This document shows positions 32,283 through 39,725 of a stretch of 64,000 bases of DNA, one piece after another; the stretch's first letter is position 1, and each line of letters begins with the position of its first letter. The stretch lies in contig NZ_BMWA01000030.1 in assembly GCF_014650995.1 (NCBI RefSeq), positions 41,737-105,736 on the forward strand, in the 5' to 3' direction. The notes below the pieces were generated by a model, which ran no database searches, was not told where the DNA came from, and saw only the letters and a list, made by a program, of their open reading frames with translations. A program made the translations under genes and the position numbers. Source of the DNA: Streptomyces viridiviolaceus. Its GTDB lineage: Bacteria > Actinomycetota > Actinomycetes > Streptomycetales > Streptomycetaceae.

Positions 32283-32699
32283 ATGACCACGGCGATCATG
32301 ACACGAGCCGCTGTCCATACGACAGTGGCCGCAGCCAACCCCGTCCTCGCGCATCGCCAGCTCGGTGACCTCCTGGCGCGCCTGGTGCGCGAGGCCGACG
32401 CCCGGGTACCGGACGGCCGGCGGGCACGCCGCACGCATCAGGAGATGATGCCCGGCTACGAACGGCAGCCGGTGCTCACCCTGCACCGGCCGGTGATGGC
32501 GGACGACTCCTGCCCCCTGTGCGGCAAGTGGACCTGCGACCCAAGCAACTGCCCGCCCGCATCCGCAGCCCCCGCGCCCGCCACGGCGGGCACCGGGATG
32601 CAGTGCGAGGTGTGTGGCGGATGGTTCGGTGTCGCCCCGGCATCGTCCGGCCCGGCCACGGCCTGGACGTGCGGCGCGTGCCAAGCCCTCGGGCTCTGA
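32283..32699 (+). CDS. plasmid protein with two Cys-rich zinc motifs
   Basis: 138 residues from the ATG at 32283 (GGAG upstream). N-terminal half helical; C-terminal half carries CPLCGKWTCDPSNC and then CEVCGGWF...CGAC, two probable zinc ribbons/knuckles. ATG of the next gene overlaps its TGA. Nucleic-acid or protein binding is likely; no family name can be given. Confidence 0.68.
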   Translation: MTTAIMTRAAVHTTVAAANPVLAHRQLGDLLARLVREADARVPDGRRARRTHQEMMPGYERQPVLTLHRPVMADDSCPLCGKWTCDPSNCPPASAAPAPATAGTGMQCEVCGGWFGVAPASSGPATAWTCGACQALGL

Positions 32700-32902
32700 T
32701 GCCCCACCTCATACAGGCGGCCCGGGCAGCACAGCACCGCGCAGCCCGGGCCGCCGCCAGCATCGGCGCCGGCCACCCCCTGACCCGCCTGCTGCTCACC
32801 GCCGCAGCGGTGGCCGCGACAGCGGCGTGGGACGCGGGACACCGCGTCGCCGACCTCCACCAGCCCCGCCGGCACAACGAGAAACGAGCAACGCGTGCCT
32901 GA
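32699..32902 (+). CDS. small protein with one hydrophobic helix
   Basis: 67 residues; ATG overlaps the previous TGA (TGATG), so translation is coupled. Basic ends flank a hydrophobic stretch, THPL-type then RLLLTAAAVAATAAW, which could be a membrane anchor. No recognised family. Confidence 0.55.
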   Translation: MPHLIQAARAAQHRAARAAASIGAGHPLTRLLLTAAAVAATAAWDAGHRVADLHQPRRHNEKRATRA

Positions 32903-33068
32903 CGACCTGTACCAGCGCTACCAGGCAGCGCATCGCGCTCACCAGACGCACAGCACCGACTGCACCCACTGCACGGACCGCGTCCGCTGCCCCGAAGGGC
33001 AGCGACTGTGGGCGGCGTTCGAGCGGCTGCAAGACGCCTACCTCAAACGCCAGCGCAACACCCGCTGA
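32895..33068 (+). CDS. 57-residue zinc-knuckle protein
   Basis: GTG at 32895 (VPDDLYQRYQAAH) overlaps the preceding gene by eight bases and ends with TGA at 33068. The peptide has CTHCTDRVRCPEGQ, a Cys-x2-Cys-x5-Cys set with an earlier His-rich segment, then a helix (LWAAFERLQDAYLKRQR). GC3 is high and such Cys-rich mini-proteins recur on Streptomyces plasmids. Confidence 0.6.
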   Translation: MPDDLYQRYQAAHRAHQTHSTDCTHCTDRVRCPEGQRLWAAFERLQDAYLKRQRNTR

Positions 33069-33203
33069 GCCACCCCGCTCAGCCGACATCGCCACCTCTG
33101 TCGGTTGCCTGCCCCGCCCGTCCCGGCCCCGCCTTCGTGGTGGTGGCCGGTACGGGCGCGGGCCAGGGGAGCCGCACAGCGCGCATCCACCCCCATCACG
33201 CGC

Positions 33204-33233
33204 ACAGCCCCAGGGTCGCACCCCTGGGGCTGT
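33204..33233 (+). terminator. intercistronic hairpin H3
   Basis: Perfect 12-bp stem ACAGCCCCAGGG (33204-33215) with CCCTGGGGCTGT (33222-33233), six-base loop. Ends 29 bp upstream of the WhiB-like start at 33263. Confidence 0.65.
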
Positions 33234-33262
33234 CTCCTGCAAGGACCTTCTGGGAGGCCCTG

Positions 33263-33577
33263 ATGCATCGCTCGTCCATCGTACGCACCAACTACGCCCC
33301 CTCCGCCGATCTGCCGGTCAACACCGACTGGCGCGGCCGCGGCGCGTGCCGCGAGGAGGACCCGGAGCTGTTCTTCCCCGTCGGTAACACCGGCGGGGCC
33401 TTCCTGCAGATCGAGGAGGCCAAATCCGTCTGCCGCCGCTGCCCGGTCATTGAGACCTGCCTGCAGTGGGCGCTGGAGACCGGCCAGCAGCACGGCGTGT
33501 GGGGCGGGTTGAGCGAGGACGACCGCCGCCGGATGAAGAGGCGCATCGCCCGCAACCGTGCCCGCACCACTGCGTGA
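33263..33577 (+). CDS. WhiB-family iron-sulfur transcription factor (first copy)
   Basis: 104 residues from the ATG at 33263 with GGGAGG upstream. The four cluster-binding Cys are at 29, 57, 60 and 66 (GACREEDPELFF; CRRCPVIETC), followed by the GVWGGL turn and a basic tail KRRIARNRAR. Wbl proteins bind a [4Fe-4S] cluster and usually the primary sigma factor. Plasmid-borne copies are common in actinomycetes and may tune transfer or maintenance genes. Confidence 0.92.
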   Translation: MHRSSIVRTNYAPSADLPVNTDWRGRGACREEDPELFFPVGNTGGAFLQIEEAKSVCRRCPVIETCLQWALETGQQHGVWGGLSEDDRRRMKRRIARNRARTTA

Positions 33578-33678
33578 TCCGCTCTGGCGGCTGCCTGATC
33601 CGCCCGCACCGGCTCCGGCCGGTACGGGCGGTGAAGGGGAGCCGGACAGCCCGGACTCGACAGTCGAGGGAGGCCCCT

Positions 33679-34038
33679 ATGGCCACGACGATGACCCCGA
33701 TCCAGCCCGGTACGGAAGCCACCGCCGCCGCACTCGCGGACTTCATCTTCGGCAGCGACATCCCGCCGATCGACCCCGACGACTACGCCGGCAGCTGGCG
33801 CACCACCCTCCACGTCATCGCGGAGGAGTGGGTGGGCGAGGGCCGCTTCGAGCGGCACGCCGCCCGTACCGCGACCGTGCTCAACGAGCTGGTCGCCACG
33901 CAGAAGCTGTTCGGCGTCGGCTCGCCCGAGGCGCTTGCCGTAGGCACCAGGCTCCAGCCGCTGATCGACCGGTGCCGCCACTTCGGCATCACCACCGCTG
34001 ACCTCCGCCGGCACGGCGCGCAGTTCCCCGTGACCTGA
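33679..34038 (+). CDS. plasmid protein of unknown function
   Basis: 119 residues from the ATG at 33679, ribosome site GAGGGAGG. Mostly helical, acidic N-terminus (DFIFGSDIPPIDPDDYAGSW) then HVIAEEWVGEGRFERHAART and LQPLIDRCRHFGITTADLRR. No known motif. Upstream of the SpdB-like gene by 231 bp, a gap carrying the first part of the GTTTCG array. Confidence 0.65.
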   Translation: MATTMTPIQPGTEATAAALADFIFGSDIPPIDPDDYAGSWRTTLHVIAEEWVGEGRFERHAARTATVLNELVATQKLFGVGSPEALAVGTRLQPLIDRCRHFGITTADLRRHGAQFPVT

Positions 34039-34069
34039 CGTCGCGCCCGCCCGGCGGGAGCCGCACCCA

Positions 34070-34406
34070 GTTTCGCGCCCGCCCCGCGCCGTTTCGCGAG
34101 ACCGGCCGCCCGCCTCCCGGGCCGCCGGCCTTTCCGTGCGCGCGGAGCGGGTAGAGCCGGTGCCGGTTTCGCGATCAACCGACCGCCGCTTCGGGAACGC
34201 ACCGCCGCGTTTCGGGAGCAGCCCCCGCCGTTTCGCGCACGCCCTGAACACCCCCTTCCGGAGGCCCTCATGACGATCACCGACTGGCCGCAGACCGCGG
34301 CTGAACCCGACCCCGAGACGGCGTCACCGGCCGCCGTTTCGGGAACGCCCAAGCCGGTTTCGCGGACGCCCGGCTCCGTTTCGGATGCGCCGGAGTTCGT
34401 TTCGGA
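34070..34406. repeat. GTTTCG-octamer array with 21-bp steps
   Basis: Octamers GTTTCGCG, GTTTCGGG or GTTTCGGA begin at 34070, 34091, 34166, 34209, 34230, 34336, 34357, 34378 and 34399, with a one-mismatch copy (GCTTCGGG) at 34188. Within blocks the step is 21 bp (22 and 21 around the mismatch copy). The array runs from the intergenic gap across the start codon of the SpdB-like gene, using rare GTT codons inside it. Confidence 0.75.
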
Positions 34407-35997
34407 GACGGAAAGCGGAACCGGAACGGAGGACTCCCCGGCGAAGCTGACCGGCAGCCAGAAGTGGACGGCTGGAGCGATCGTCATCGCCGCGCTCGCC
34501 CTCGCGGGCATCGGCCTGTACCTGTCCTTCGAGCACGTCGCCCAGTTCGCCTTCAAGGAGCTGCGCTTCGGCTCGCTGGGCAAGGGCCAGCTGTTCGCGG
34601 TCGGCGTCGACGTCGGCATCATGGTGATGATCGCCGTTGACCTGCTGATGGCCTGGCTCAAGCGCCCCATCAGCTGGATCCGCTACCCGGTGTGGCTGCT
34701 GACGGCCGCGACCGTCGTCCTCAACGCCGCGTCCGGCGCCCCGGAGGGGGCCTGGAAGCTGCTGGACTACGTTGCCGCCGGCGCCCACGGCGTCGTGCCG
34801 GTCCTCTTCATCATGGTGGTGGAGCTGGGCCGCACCTCCATCGACCGTGTCGTCCGGCCTGACCAGGCGGAACGGGACTCGATCCCGTGGCTGCGGTGGA
34901 TCCTTGCCCCGGTCGCGACGGCCCGGATCTTCCGCCGGATGCGGCTGTGGGGCGTCACCTCCTACCCGGAGATGATCCGCCGTGACCAGCAGCTCATCGC
35001 CTACGAGCAGTGGCTCAAGCGCAAGTACCAGGGCGACATCTCCCAGGCCAGCGAGGACGAGCTGCTGCCGATGAAGATGGCCCCCTACGGCTACACCGTC
35101 GACCAGGCCCTGGCCATGCCCGATGAGCAGGAGCAGGCAGCCCAGGAGCGCGAGGAGGAAGCCGAGCGCCGACGCCTGGACGCAGAAACGCGCAGCGAGG
35201 TCGCCAAGGCGGAGTCCGAAGCCGAGCGCCTGCGCGCCAAGGGCAAGGTCGAGGCGGTCCGCGCCGAGGTCGACGGCCAGACCGGCCAGGCCCGCGCCCA
35301 CGCCCGAGCCCAGGTCAGCGCCGCAGAGCGGGCCGCCGCACTGGAGCAGGAAGCGCTGGACCAGGCCGTCATCGCCGAAGCCCGCGCCCGTGAGGCGGAG
35401 GCGGAGCGCAAGGAGGCCGACGAGCGCGAGGCCAAGGCCGCCGCCGACCTCCGCGCAGCGGAACTGGAGCGCCAGGCAGCCCAGAAGCGGAAGGAAGCGA
35501 AGGAGGCCGACCGGGTCGCCGCGGCGGAGGCCCAGGCGATCGAGACCCAGACCATCGCCGAAGCCCGCAAGGCCACTGCCGAAGCCAACCGGCGTGCTGC
35601 CGAAACGGAGAACGCCACCGCCGAAACGCAGCGCGCCACCGCCGAAGCCAACCGCAAGAAGGCTGAGGAGGAGCGCCTTCGGGAGGTCGCCCTCGCCGAC
35701 GCCGCACGCGCCAGGAAGGAAGCCGCCGAAGCCGAGAAGGCCGCCGCCGAAACACGGCGGGCTGCTGCCGAAATCGAGCGGCGCGCAGTCGAAGCCGAGG
35801 ACGCCGCGAAGCTCAAGCCGCGCGAGCGCGCGGTCCGCAAGGTCGCCCGGATGATCCTCGAGGCCGGCGGCGACGCCAGCCGGCTGCCGCTCGCCGACAT
35901 CCAGCGCGCACTGGATGTCTCCTCCCCCGGCACCGCCTCCGAGTACCGCCAGGAGGCCGCCGACCTGCTCGCCGACGGCTACCGCCCCGGGCAGTGA
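34270..35997 (+). CDS. SpdB/DUF2637-like membrane protein with long coiled coil and winged-helix end
   Basis: 575 residues. A disordered N-terminus of about 60 is followed by four membrane helices (about 66-90, 105-126, 136-155, 163-186; for example GAIVIAALALAGIGLYLSFE and VPVLFIMVVELGRTSIDR). Then comes a cytosolic part with SYPEMIRRDQQLIAYEQWLK, a very long Ala/Glu/Arg heptad coiled coil (about 280-510) and a winged-helix-like tail (RKVARMILEAGGDASRLPLADIQ RALDVSSPGTASEYRQEA). DUF2637 proteins are Streptomyces plasmid spread (Spd) proteins, thought to help plasmid movement within the mycelium. ATG at 34270 after CCGGAGG. Unusually large for the family. Confidence 0.8.
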   Translation: MTITDWPQTAAEPDPETASPAAVSGTPKPVSRTPGSVSDAPEFVSETESGTGTEDSPAKLTGSQKWTAGAIVIAALALAGIGLYLSFEHVAQFAFKELRFGSLGKGQLFAVGVDVGIMVMIAVDLLMAWLKRPISWIRYPVWLLTAATVVLNAASGAPEGAWKLLDYVAAGAHGVVPVLFIMVVELGRTSIDRVVRPDQAERDSIPWLRWILAPVATARIFRRMRLWGVTSYPEMIRRDQQLIAYEQWLKRKYQGDISQASEDELLPMKMAPYGYTVDQALAMPDEQEQAAQEREEEAERRRLDAETRSEVAKAESEAERLRAKGKVEAVRAEVDGQTGQARAHARAQVSAAERAAALEQEALDQAVIAEARAREAEAERKEADEREAKAAADLRAAELERQAAQKRKEAKEADRVAAAEAQAIETQTIAEARKATAEANRRAAETENATAETQRATAEANRKKAEEERLREVALADAARARKEAAEAEKAAAETRRAAAEIERRAVEAEDAAKLKPRERAVRKVARMILEAGGDASRLPLADIQRALDVSSPGTASEYRQEAADLLADGYRPGQ

Positions 35998-36155
35998 CCT
36001 GCACAAACCTCCGTGAACCGCTGTCTCGACGGTTCCGCCGGCCCCCGAGCTGCTGCTGACAACTCGGGGACGCGGCGAAGGCGCCGTAGACGCCACCCGC
36101 AGCTTTCCACCGATCCGGATCGCCCCACCACCCCCTCTAGAGGAGAAAACCCCTG

Positions 36156-36665
36156 ATGAGCAAGGACATTGCCACCCGCGTCACCACGGGCGTGCAGGCA
36201 CTGGCGCTGCCCGGGCAGCGCGAGGGCTGGCAGGCCCAGCACCGCGGCTCCCTGCTGAACGACGCCCAGACCTACGACGCCCTCGCCGACGCCATCCAGG
36301 CCGACCTCAAGGCCCGCCGCCTGGACGGTGACCTGCCCTGGGGCATCTCGGCTGCGGCCCGGGCCCGTAAGCGGGTCAAGCCCCTGCGGGACGCCGCGAA
36401 GGCCATGCGGCAGGCCGCCAAGGCCATCAACGGCACGGTCGCCGCCTACGAGGAGACCCAGCCCGAGGTGGTCATGCGCCGCCGCGAGGACAAGGCCCTG
36501 CGCAAGGCGCAGCGCAAGCAGCAGCTCGGGGCCGCCGCCCACAACTCCGCGCAGGCCACGCTCAAGCGGCTTGCCCCGGCCGACGGCGACGACGCGCCGG
36601 CGGGCGAGGCCAAGCTGCTGGGTGACTTCTTCGGCCCGACCAACCGGCAGCAGCGGGGCGCCTGA
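36156..36665 (+). CDS. helical plasmid protein
   Basis: 169 residues from the ATG at 36156 after AGAGGAGAAA. Contains YDALADAIQADLKARRLDGD LPWGISAAARARKRVKPLRD, then a basic helix (MRRREDKALRKAQRKQQLG) and an acidic end. Predicted soluble; charge pattern suggests DNA or protein binding. Its TGA overlaps the ATG of the next gene. No named family. Confidence 0.68.
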   Translation: MSKDIATRVTTGVQALALPGQREGWQAQHRGSLLNDAQTYDALADAIQADLKARRLDGDLPWGISAAARARKRVKPLRDAAKAMRQAAKAINGTVAAYEETQPEVVMRRREDKALRKAQRKQQLGAAAHNSAQATLKRLAPADGDDAPAGEAKLLGDFFGPTNRQQRGA

Positions 36666-36883
36666 TGGCGCCGCAGATGTCCCCGAAGAAGGCGGCCCAC
36701 TGGCAGGCCAGATTCGAACAGGCCCGCGCCGCCGGGGAGCGGGGCCCGGAGGAGTTCTTCCGGGCCTGGCTCGACCTGGTGAAGGTCTCCGCGATCCAGA
36801 AGGTCCGCCGCAGCGGTGATCACGCCACCTTCAACGCGCTGTCGGCGGAGCTGGAACGTCTCTACCGGAATCACTGCCAGTAA
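36665..36883 (+). CDS. small helical plasmid protein
   Basis: 72 residues, ATG overlapping the previous stop. Sequence: KKAAHWQARFEQARAAGERG PEEFFRAWLDLVKVSAIQKV then a helix ending ERLYRNHCQ. Translationally coupled to the preceding gene. Unknown function. Confidence 0.62.
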   Translation: MAPQMSPKKAAHWQARFEQARAAGERGPEEFFRAWLDLVKVSAIQKVRRSGDHATFNALSAELERLYRNHCQ

Positions 36884-36985
36884 TCGTCATCGTCATCATC
36901 ATCACCGCCAGAAAGAGGGTTGACGGGGGTCCCAACCACGCGTACGCGTACGCGTGCGAGACAGCCCCCTCCCGCTACTGGCAGT
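36873..36985. promoter_or_regulatory. inverted repeat flanking an alternating palindrome
   Basis: ACTGCCAGTA (36873-36882) and its exact complement TACTGGCAGT (36976-36985) enclose a TCATCG/TCATCA microsatellite (about 36886-36906) and a CGCGTACGCGTACGCGTGCG tract at about 36939-36958. The left arm overlaps the end of the preceding gene; the right arm lies 20 bp before the next start. Confidence 0.5.
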
Positions 36986-37004
36986 CATCAGGAAGGGAGG
37001 GCAC

Positions 37005-39116
37005 GTGTCCGACGACGACAGCCCGGACAACGTGCGCCATCTGCCCCGGATCGGGGCCGGGCCGCCCCCGCCCGTCCCGCCGTCACCGGCCCTCGACGGC
37101 GACGGGGACGGCCCCGACGAGGGGCCCGGGACTGTTCGAATTTCCGCGTTCGACGCCCCCCAAGTGCCCTACGCCCCGCAGTCCGCCGACAGTGTTCCGG
37201 CGGCCCTGCGCAGCGACGGCCTGGACGGCACGCGGCCGGTCCCGGACGCCGGCCCGCCCCGCACCGGGGCGCTGTCGCTGGCGGCGATCCTCGCGATCGC
37301 GCTGGCCGCGTTCGAGGGTCTGCAGACCTGGATCCAGGAGTCCGGCCCTCGCCGCGCGGAGGCCTCCGCGCACCAGCGGGAGCTGGAACTGCTGGCCGCG
37401 AAAGCGAACGCGGACGCCACCCGGCACCGCGCGGAAACCGACCGCGAGAACGCACGATCCCGCCGCGTCCCCTCCAGCCACGAATACGGCCGCAGCGCCC
37501 TTGGGCGCGGCTCCGGCGGCTCAGGAAGGGGCGGAGGCGGCATCGGTGCGGGCCGGTCGGTAACGGGCCGCACCGGGCCGTTCAGCGGCTCCACGCAGCA
37601 GCGTTCCCCCGGGCCCGGCGGCCGGATGAACAACGGATCCGGCCGGTCGGGGACCGGCCGGAACGGAAGCGGTTCGTCGGCCGGCGGAACAGGCTCCGGC
37701 CGAAACGGCGGCGGCTCAAGCCGAAACGGCGGCTCGCCGGGCCGAAGTGACGCCTCGTGGAGGCGAAACGGCGGGGCGGGCAGCCGAAACAGCGGCTCCG
37801 GCGGCTCTGGCAGCAGAGGCACCGGGAGTCCTGGGGGGTCGGGCAGCGGGCGTGGGGATACGGCCAGCGCAGGATCGGGACGCCGCACGGCCCGCCAGAC
37901 CATCGCCGACTGGTGGGGCAAGGGCAAGAAGACGTCCGGCGGATCCGGCTCCACACCGGGAGCGAAGAACTCCGGCGGTGACGCGGACAAGAGAGCCGCG
38001 GTCCGGGAAGCGGCCAAGAGGACGCGGTCCGGACCGACGTTCTGGGACACGGCAGGTGACCGGGCCAAGGACCGCTGGAAGCGCCGGCCCGGCACCGACA
38101 CCGGCGGCACGGCCGCGGGCGGCGCCCGGGACACCAGCAAGGCCCCGAGGACGGGCAACGACGGCTGGACGGCACCCGGTGACCGAGTCGGTTTCCGTGA
38201 CGCGGTCTTCGACGCCATGGCCGACCGCTGGAAGAAGCGCCGCGAGCGCTGGTCGGCCAACGGCGGGCCCCGCCCTCGCAGGCCGGGCACCCCCGGCTCG
38301 TCGGACTCCAGGCGTAAGAAGGAAGACCGTCCCGGACCGTCCGAGAGCTCCAGGCCGTCCGGCCGTCCCGGGCAGTCCGCCGGCACGGGCCCGACCGGTC
38401 CCGACACCGATGCCGGGCCGGGGTTCGGGCAAGCCAGGTCCTCTCCGTTCGACGCCGACACCGGCCCGAGCGTGACGATCACCGTGGAGCAGGTGGACCC
38501 GCCCGGCGCACACGCCAAGCGCTGGGAACCGGACGCGATCGGCCCGCCCCAGCCAGCACTGCCCCGCCAGGGCCCGCCCCCACTTCCCCGGGCCCCGCAG
38601 CGCCCGGCCGGGCCACGGCCCGGCACCACTCGCAGAAAGGAACCCATCCCTATGCCCCCTGTCCCCGCGAGGAACGCCAGCGTCCCGGCGCCGGTCGCCG
38701 CATCGGTGCCGGCGCCGAGCGGCATGTCCGCCCAGCACGCCACCGAGATCACCCTCGACGACGCCCTGAAGGCACTCACCCTGCTGACCACCGCGGGCAT
38801 GGAAACCCACGACGAGTGCGCCGACCTGGCCAAGCAGGCACGCCGCCTGCTTGGCGAGCTGGAAACGATGGCGCAGGACCTGGCCGTCGCGCACAACGTC
38901 ACCGGGCCCCGCACCCTGCGCGCCGCCGCGACGCTGATCGAGACCGTGGCGCAGCTGGTCGTCCAGTCCGAGCGCATGGCCCGGGCCGCCCTCGACGCCG
39001 CCGAAACCGCCGAGGCCGAGGAGACGGCGATGGCGCGGGACTACCGGCCCACCCAGGCCGCCACCGCCGACGCCGGCCTCGCCACACCCAGCGCCCGCAT
39101 CCACAACGAGAACTGA
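37005..39116 (+). CDS. large low-complexity protein of transfer region
   Basis: 703 residues from the GTG at 37005 (GGAAGGGAGG upstream). Parts: Pro/Asp-rich N-terminus; one hydrophobic helix near 85-105 (LSLAAILAIALAAFEGLQTW); a short coiled coil; a Gly/Ser/Arg-rich repetitive region at about 160-320 (RNGG and GSG units); a basic Pro-rich middle; and a helical C-terminal domain of about 130 residues (EITLDDALKALTLLTTAGME, HDECADLAKQARRLLGELET). Single-pass topology with a long disordered arm suggests a structural or DNA-binding transfer protein. The Gly-rich DNA carries octamers at 21-bp steps. Confidence 0.7.
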   Translation: MSDDDSPDNVRHLPRIGAGPPPPVPPSPALDGDGDGPDEGPGTVRISAFDAPQVPYAPQSADSVPAALRSDGLDGTRPVPDAGPPRTGALSLAAILAIALAAFEGLQTWIQESGPRRAEASAHQRELELLAAKANADATRHRAETDRENARSRRVPSSHEYGRSALGRGSGGSGRGGGGIGAGRSVTGRTGPFSGSTQQRSPGPGGRMNNGSGRSGTGRNGSGSSAGGTGSGRNGGGSSRNGGSPGRSDASWRRNGGAGSRNSGSGGSGSRGTGSPGGSGSGRGDTASAGSGRRTARQTIADWWGKGKKTSGGSGSTPGAKNSGGDADKRAAVREAAKRTRSGPTFWDTAGDRAKDRWKRRPGTDTGGTAAGGARDTSKAPRTGNDGWTAPGDRVGFRDAVFDAMADRWKKRRERWSANGGPRPRRPGTPGSSDSRRKKEDRPGPSESSRPSGRPGQSAGTGPTGPDTDAGPGFGQARSSPFDADTGPSVTITVEQVDPPGAHAKRWEPDAIGPPQPALPRQGPPPLPRAPQRPAGPRPGTTRRKEPIPMPPVPARNASVPAPVAASVPAPSGMSAQHATEITLDDALKALTLLTTAGMETHDECADLAKQARRLLGELETMAQDLAVAHNVTGPRTLRAAATLIETVAQLVVQSERMARAALDAAETAEAEETAMARDYRPTQAATADAGLATPSARIHNEN
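37699..37790. repeat. second octamer array, inverted orientation
   Basis: GCCGAAAC at 37699, 37720 and 37783, with variants GCCGAAGT at 37741 and GGCGAAAC at 37762; every step is exactly 21 bp. This is the complement of GTTTCGGC seen at 34.1-34.4 kb. It uses CGA arginine codons, rare in this genome type. Confidence 0.7.
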
Positions 39117-39130
39117 CACAAGGAGAACCC

Positions 39131-39535
39131 GTGGGGGAGATCGCACCCGCCATCGGCGCGGACGGCGCCAACAACGGCTACACCGCGCTCGTCACCAAGT
39201 TCACCGCGCTGCAGAATGCCGCAGCCGGACTGCTCGAGGAAGCCGAGCACCTGGCGCAGCGTATGCGGGCCAACGCCGACGCCGCCGTCACCGTCGCGGA
39301 CCTGTGCGCGGCCGCCCAGGTCGATTCCCGTCACGTCGCTGCCATCGCCGACGTCAGCGCCGCCTTCGGCCGGGTCGTCGGAGGCTGCAAGCGCCTGATG
39401 GGCGCGGCCGACGCGATGCACACCGCCGCCCGCCACCTCAAGACCGAGCACCAGGCCGAATACGGCGGCGTGCACGCCGCCGCCACCGCGTCCAAGGCGC
39501 GGCAGGCCCTGCCGGGCTTCTACCGGCAGACCTGA
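39131..39535 (+). CDS. helical plasmid protein
   Basis: 134 residues from the GTG at 39131, AGGAGAA directly upstream. All-helical: YTALVTKFTALQNAAAGLLE, EEAEHLAQRMRANADAAVTV, RHVAAIADVSAAFGRVVGGC, ending in a basic tail. It closely follows the large low-complexity gene, and its style resembles that gene's C-terminal domain. Unknown function, probably part of the transfer apparatus. Confidence 0.68.
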   Translation: MGEIAPAIGADGANNGYTALVTKFTALQNAAAGLLEEAEHLAQRMRANADAAVTVADLCAAAQVDSRHVAAIADVSAAFGRVVGGCKRLMGAADAMHTAARHLKTEHQAEYGGVHAAATASKARQALPGFYRQT

Positions 39536-39725
39536 CCACCGCAAACGCACCCATCCGCGGGGCCGCATCCGATCACCGGATGCGGCCCCGCCGCATGGCC
39601 CGCCCTTCTGACATCCGCCACTGGCCACGCCGGACGCCGAATCGCCCCGGGCGGTACGGCGTCCAGCACGACCAGCGGAACCACCCACCCACCCACCAGC
39701 AGCAGCACGGAAGGAAGCGTCACCG

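Noticed and set aside
33145..33654. Treating the two GGCCGGTACGGGCG stretches as full copies of the 35-bp leader repeat
   Set aside because: Similarity is partial and spacing to the CGGACAGC end differs, so they are mentioned only as related sequence.
34324..36096. 590-codon minus-strand frame opposite the SpdB-like gene
   Set aside because: Low-complexity mirror of the Ala/Glu-rich coiled coil; no start signal or fold.
37169..38977. 602-codon minus-strand frame opposite the low-complexity gene
   Set aside because: Pro/Arg/Ser-rich antisense of Gly-rich repeats; coding bias supports the plus strand.
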